Origin: CAILZL01 sp049840395
Lineage (GTDB): Bacteria; Pseudomonadota; Gammaproteobacteria; Steroidobacterales; Steroidobacteraceae
Direction of reading: 5' to 3'
Length of the DNA: 64,000 nt
NCBI GenBank assembly: GCA_049840395.1
Contig: JASGLD010000005.1
Coordinates: forward strand, 1,240,001-1,304,000
A program made the position numbers and the translations under genes. Numbering within the stretch: position 1 is the first letter of the stretch; every line of letters begins with the position of its first letter. The notes under the pieces are model-generated. The model worked only from the letters and a program-made list of their open reading frames with translations. It was not told where the DNA came from and ran no database searches. This document shows positions 61,436 to 64,000 of this stretch, piece by piece.

Positions 61436-62440
61436 ATGAAAGTTTTGCTCACCGGCGCGGCTGGCTTCATCGGCATGCATACAGCAAAGTTGTTGCTGGC
61501 GCGTGGCGATGAGGTGGTGGGCCTCGATAACCTCAATGACTACTACGAAGTGTCGCTGAAGGAGGCGCGACTCCAGCAGCTGCAGGCTTATGCGAATTTT
61601 CGTTTCGTAAAAATGGATCTGGCAGATCGCGCGGGTATTGCCGGGCTATTCGCGCAGGAAAAATTTCAGCGTGTGATCAATCTGGCCGCACAGGCCGGTG
61701 TGCGCTATTCCATCCAAAACCCACTGGCCTATATCGATAGCAATGTGCTGGGCTTTGCCAATATTCTGGAAGGTTGCCGTCACCACGGCGTGGAGCACCT
61801 GGTGTATGCCTCCACCAGTTCGGTATACGGCGCCAACACGCAGATGCCATTCGTGGTGACGCAGAACGTCGATCATCCGCTGTCGTTTTACGCGGCGACC
61901 AAGAAGGCCAACGAGTTGATGGCGCATACCTATGCGCATCTCTATCAATTGCCGGTGACCGGCCTGCGCTTCTTTACGGTGTACGGTCCCTGGGGGCGGC
62001 CGGATATGGCGCTATTCCTGTTCACCAAGAACATCCTGGCCGGCAAGCCGATTGATGTCTTCAACCATGGTCATCACCGGCGCGATTTCACCTATGTGGC
62101 GGATATCGCCAATGGCGTGGTGCGTGCGCTGGATCGTATCGCGCAACCTAATCCGGATTGGGATGGCAAGCAGCCCGATCCGAGTACCAGCAGTGCTCCT
62201 TATCGTCTCTATAACATCGGCAACAATGCGCCGGTGGAGCTGATGCAGTACATCCAGGTGCTGGAGCAATGTCTGGGCAAGAAGGCCGAATTGAATCTGG
62301 TGCCGCTACAGGCCGGTGACGTACCTGATACTTATGCCGACGTGGAGGCGCTGGTGCGTGATGTGGGATACAGGCCGGCTACGTCGGTGCAAGAGGGAAT
62401 CAAGCGCTTCGTGGACTGGTATCTGGCTTACCACCAGTAG
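61436..62440 (+). CDS. lpsL: UDP-glucuronate 4-epimerase
   Basis: A 334-residue extended SDR: VLLTGAAGFIGMHTAKLLL, GLDNLNDYYEVSLKEARL, VINLAAQAGVRYSIQNPLAY, ASTSSVYGAN and FYAATKKANELMAHTY with the Tyr-Lys pair. FFTVYGPWGRPDMALFLFT is diagnostic of the GalA-forming epimerases (LpsL/Cap1J type). It converts UDP-GlcA from Ugd to UDP-GalA. ATG 61436 follows the repeat by 17 bp; an in-frame start at 61361 would lie inside the repeat. Confidence 0.92.
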   Translation: MKVLLTGAAGFIGMHTAKLLLARGDEVVGLDNLNDYYEVSLKEARLQQLQAYANFRFVKMDLADRAGIAGLFAQEKFQRVINLAAQAGVRYSIQNPLAYIDSNVLGFANILEGCRHHGVEHLVYASTSSVYGANTQMPFVVTQNVDHPLSFYAATKKANELMAHTYAHLYQLPVTGLRFFTVYGPWGRPDMALFLFTKNILAGKPIDVFNHGHHRRDFTYVADIANGVVRALDRIAQPNPDWDGKQPDPSTSSAPYRLYNIGNNAPVELMQYIQVLEQCLGKKAELNLVPLQAGDVPDTYADVEALVRDVGYRPATSVQEGIKRFVDWYLAYHQ

Positions 62441-62594
62441 GGAGCGGGCTACGCGGCAGGCCGCCAAACCCGCCTCGACAGAAATGATCGAAGACACGGC
62501 CGATCTCGACCTCATAACCATATAGCCATTCGCTTGGGCTTCGGGGGCGCCCGGGCGTCACAATTCGAGTCTGTAACCGTATTGTGACCTAGCC

Positions 62595-63524
62595 ATGTCC
62601 CCAGCCACGTCATCAGTCCTCAAGAGTCGCCTGACTCAGCTTGAAGAGCTCGAAGCCGAGAGCATCTTCATCATGCGCGAAGTGGTCGCCGAGTTTGAAA
62701 ACCCGGTGATGCTGTATTCCATTGGTAAGGACTCCTCGGTGCTGCTGCATCTGGCGATGAAGGCCTTTCATCCGGCCAAGCCGCCATTCCCGTTGCTGCA
62801 CGTCAATACCACCTGGAAATTCCGCGAGATGATTCAGTTCCGTGATGAGCGGATCAAAACCCTGGGGCTGGATTTCATCGAGCACATCAACCAGGAAGGC
62901 GTGAAAAACGGCGTGACGCCGTTTACGCATGGCAGCAGCAAGTACACCGACATCATGAAGACCGAGGCGCTGAAGCAGGCGCTCAACAAGTACAAGTTCG
63001 ACGCCGCCTTCGGTGGTGCGCGCCGCGATGAAGAGAAATCGCGCGCCAAGGAGCGCGTGTTCTCGTTCCGTGACGCCAACCATCGCTGGGACCCGCGTAA
63101 TCAGCGCCCCGAGCTGTGGAAGGTGTACAACAGCCGCATCAACAAGGGTGAAAGCATCCGCGTGTTTCCGCTGTCCAACTGGACCGAGCTGGATATCTGG
63201 ATGTACATCCATAAGGAAAGCATTCCCATCGTGCCGCTGTACTACGCCAAGCAACGGCCGGTGGTGCGCCGCGACGGCATGATCATCATGATCGACGACG
63301 ATCGTTACCCGTTGAATCCGGGCGAAACACCCACCATGGAGCAGGTGCGTTTCCGTACGTTGGGTTGCTATCCGCTCACCGGCGCCATGCATTCGGACGC
63401 CGATTCGCTGGAAGCCATCATTGGTGAGATGTTGGAAAGCCGTACTTCCGAGCGCCAGGGCCGCGCCATCGACCACGATCAATCGGGTTCGATGGAGAAG
63501 AAGAAGAAAGAGGGTTACTTCTGA
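62595..63524 (+). CDS. cysD: Sulfate adenylyltransferase subunit 2
   Basis: A 309-residue PP-loop ATPase that makes adenylyl sulfate together with the GTPase CysN. It has the PP-loop in MLYSIGKDSSVLLHLAMKAF, TTWKFREMIQFRDE, AFGGARRDEEKSRAKER and the C-terminal RTSERQGRAIDHD. The gene begins cytosolic sulfate activation for cysteine or for sulfation of glycans. Its stop shares one base with the cysN start. The 154-bp region before it is separate from the polysaccharide genes. Confidence 0.96.
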   Translation: MSPATSSVLKSRLTQLEELEAESIFIMREVVAEFENPVMLYSIGKDSSVLLHLAMKAFHPAKPPFPLLHVNTTWKFREMIQFRDERIKTLGLDFIEHINQEGVKNGVTPFTHGSSKYTDIMKTEALKQALNKYKFDAAFGGARRDEEKSRAKERVFSFRDANHRWDPRNQRPELWKVYNSRINKGESIRVFPLSNWTELDIWMYIHKESIPIVPLYYAKQRPVVRRDGMIIMIDDDRYPLNPGETPTMEQVRFRTLGCYPLTGAMHSDADSLEAIIGEMLESRTSERQGRAIDHDQSGSMEKKKKEGYF

Positions 63525-64000
63525 TGTCTGCCCAAGTGAACGAAAAGACCGCGCAGGTTGGCCAGGTACGCCAATTCATCAGCCGCCAGGAAACCAAGGG
63601 CCTGTTGCGTTTCATTACCTGCGGCAGCGTCGACGACGGCAAGAGCTCGTTGATCGGCCGCCTGCTGCACGACTCGCAGAAGATTCTCGAAGACCACATG
63701 GCGGCGGTGAAGGCCGACAGCCAGCGTTGGGGCACGCAGGGCGAGCAGGTCGATCTGGCCTTGCTGGTGGATGGTCTGCAGGCCGAGCGCGAGCAGGGCA
63801 TCACCATCGACGTGGCGTATCGCTACTTCGATACCGAACGCCGCAAATTCATCATTGCCGATACGCCGGGACATGAGCAGTACACCCGCAACATGGCCAC
63901 CGGTGCATCGACCGCCGATCTGGCGGTGATCCTGGTCGACGCCGCACGCGGTGTGCAGGTGCAGACCCGTCGTCATAGCTTCATCGTGTCGCTGTTGGGC
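63524..64000 (+). CDS. cysN: Sulfate adenylyltransferase subunit 1, 5' part only
   Basis: The first 159 codons of the GTPase subunit of ATP sulfurylase; the gene runs off the right edge. The G1 motif GSVDDGKSSLIGRLLHDSQ, the switch I region REQGITIDVAYRYF and the G3 motif DTPGHEQYTRNM are visible. Whether it is fused to an APS kinase (CysC) domain cannot be seen here. Confidence 0.95.
   Translation, partial: MSAQVNEKTAQVGQVRQFISRQETKGLLRFITCGSVDDGKSSLIGRLLHDSQKILEDHMAAVKADSQRWGTQGEQVDLALLVDGLQAEREQGITIDVAYRYFDTERRKFIIADTPGHEQYTRNMATGASTADLAVILVDAARGVQVQTRRHSFIVSLLG

Overview
The window is a stretch of a Gram-negative chromosome, most likely a gammaproteobacterium. Pointers are EF-P with its lysylation partner EpmB, a FimX-like twitching regulator with degenerate GGDEF and EAL sites, an lgt-thyA-folA housekeeping block and a putrescine (Puu/Pot) cluster. 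FimX is best known from Pseudomonadales and Xanthomonadales, so a relative of these (Xanthomonadales/Nevskiales type) is a reasonable but unproven guess. No rRNA, tRNA, CRISPR array or intact transposase gene was seen.

Layout. (1) 1-8.5 kb: putrescine use. A PGDYG protein and puuB read leftwards; puuD, puuA and the ABC importer potF-potG-potH-potI read rightwards. (2) 8.6-13.9 kb: a hybrid sensor histidine kinase and, convergent to it, fimX. Immediately upstream of fimX lies a 263-bp transposase-free element with perfect 29-bp inverted ends, flanked by CTAG. (3) 13.9-23.2 kb: epmB/efp, rlmI, an exported two-domain NTF2/SnoaL-like protein, lgt, thyA, a SET-domain protein with a histone-H1-like tail, folA and pgi. 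(4) 23.3-26.9 kb: rfbA-rfbC-rfbD-rfbB for dTDP-L-rhamnose.

(5) 27-59.5 kb: two complete Wzx/Wzy-type polysaccharide loci side by side. Each opens with a very large multi-SLBB export protein behind a near-identical sigma70-like promoter (TTGC.. / 17 bp / TAGAAT). Each carries its own Wzz, flippase and polymerase, and each ends in a WecA/MraY-type sugar-phosphate transferase on the opposite strand. Module 1 (27.1-43.6 kb) is visibly A/T-richer. It holds a FkbM methyltransferase, a UDP-xylose synthase, several glycosyltransferases, a Gmd-like dehydratase whose C-terminus looks frameshifted, and a WbsX-type gene split by a frameshift. Module 2 (44.6-59.5 kb) holds gmd and fcl (GDP-L-fucose) plus a set resembling the poly(glycerol-phosphate) teichoic acid pathway: TagD-like, TagB/F-like, WecG/TagA-like and WecA/TagO-like proteins, with a lipoprotein glycerophosphodiesterase among them.

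(6) 59.9-64 kb: ugd and a UDP-glucuronate 4-epimerase supply UDP-GlcA and UDP-GalA; UDP-GlcA is also the substrate of the UDP-xylose synthase in module 1. cysD and the start of cysN (sulfate activation) close the window. The predicted sugar donors are dTDP-rhamnose, UDP-xylose, GDP-fucose, UDP-GlcA/GalA and CDP-glycerol, implying one or two secreted or surface heteropolymers, one probably carrying glycerol phosphate.
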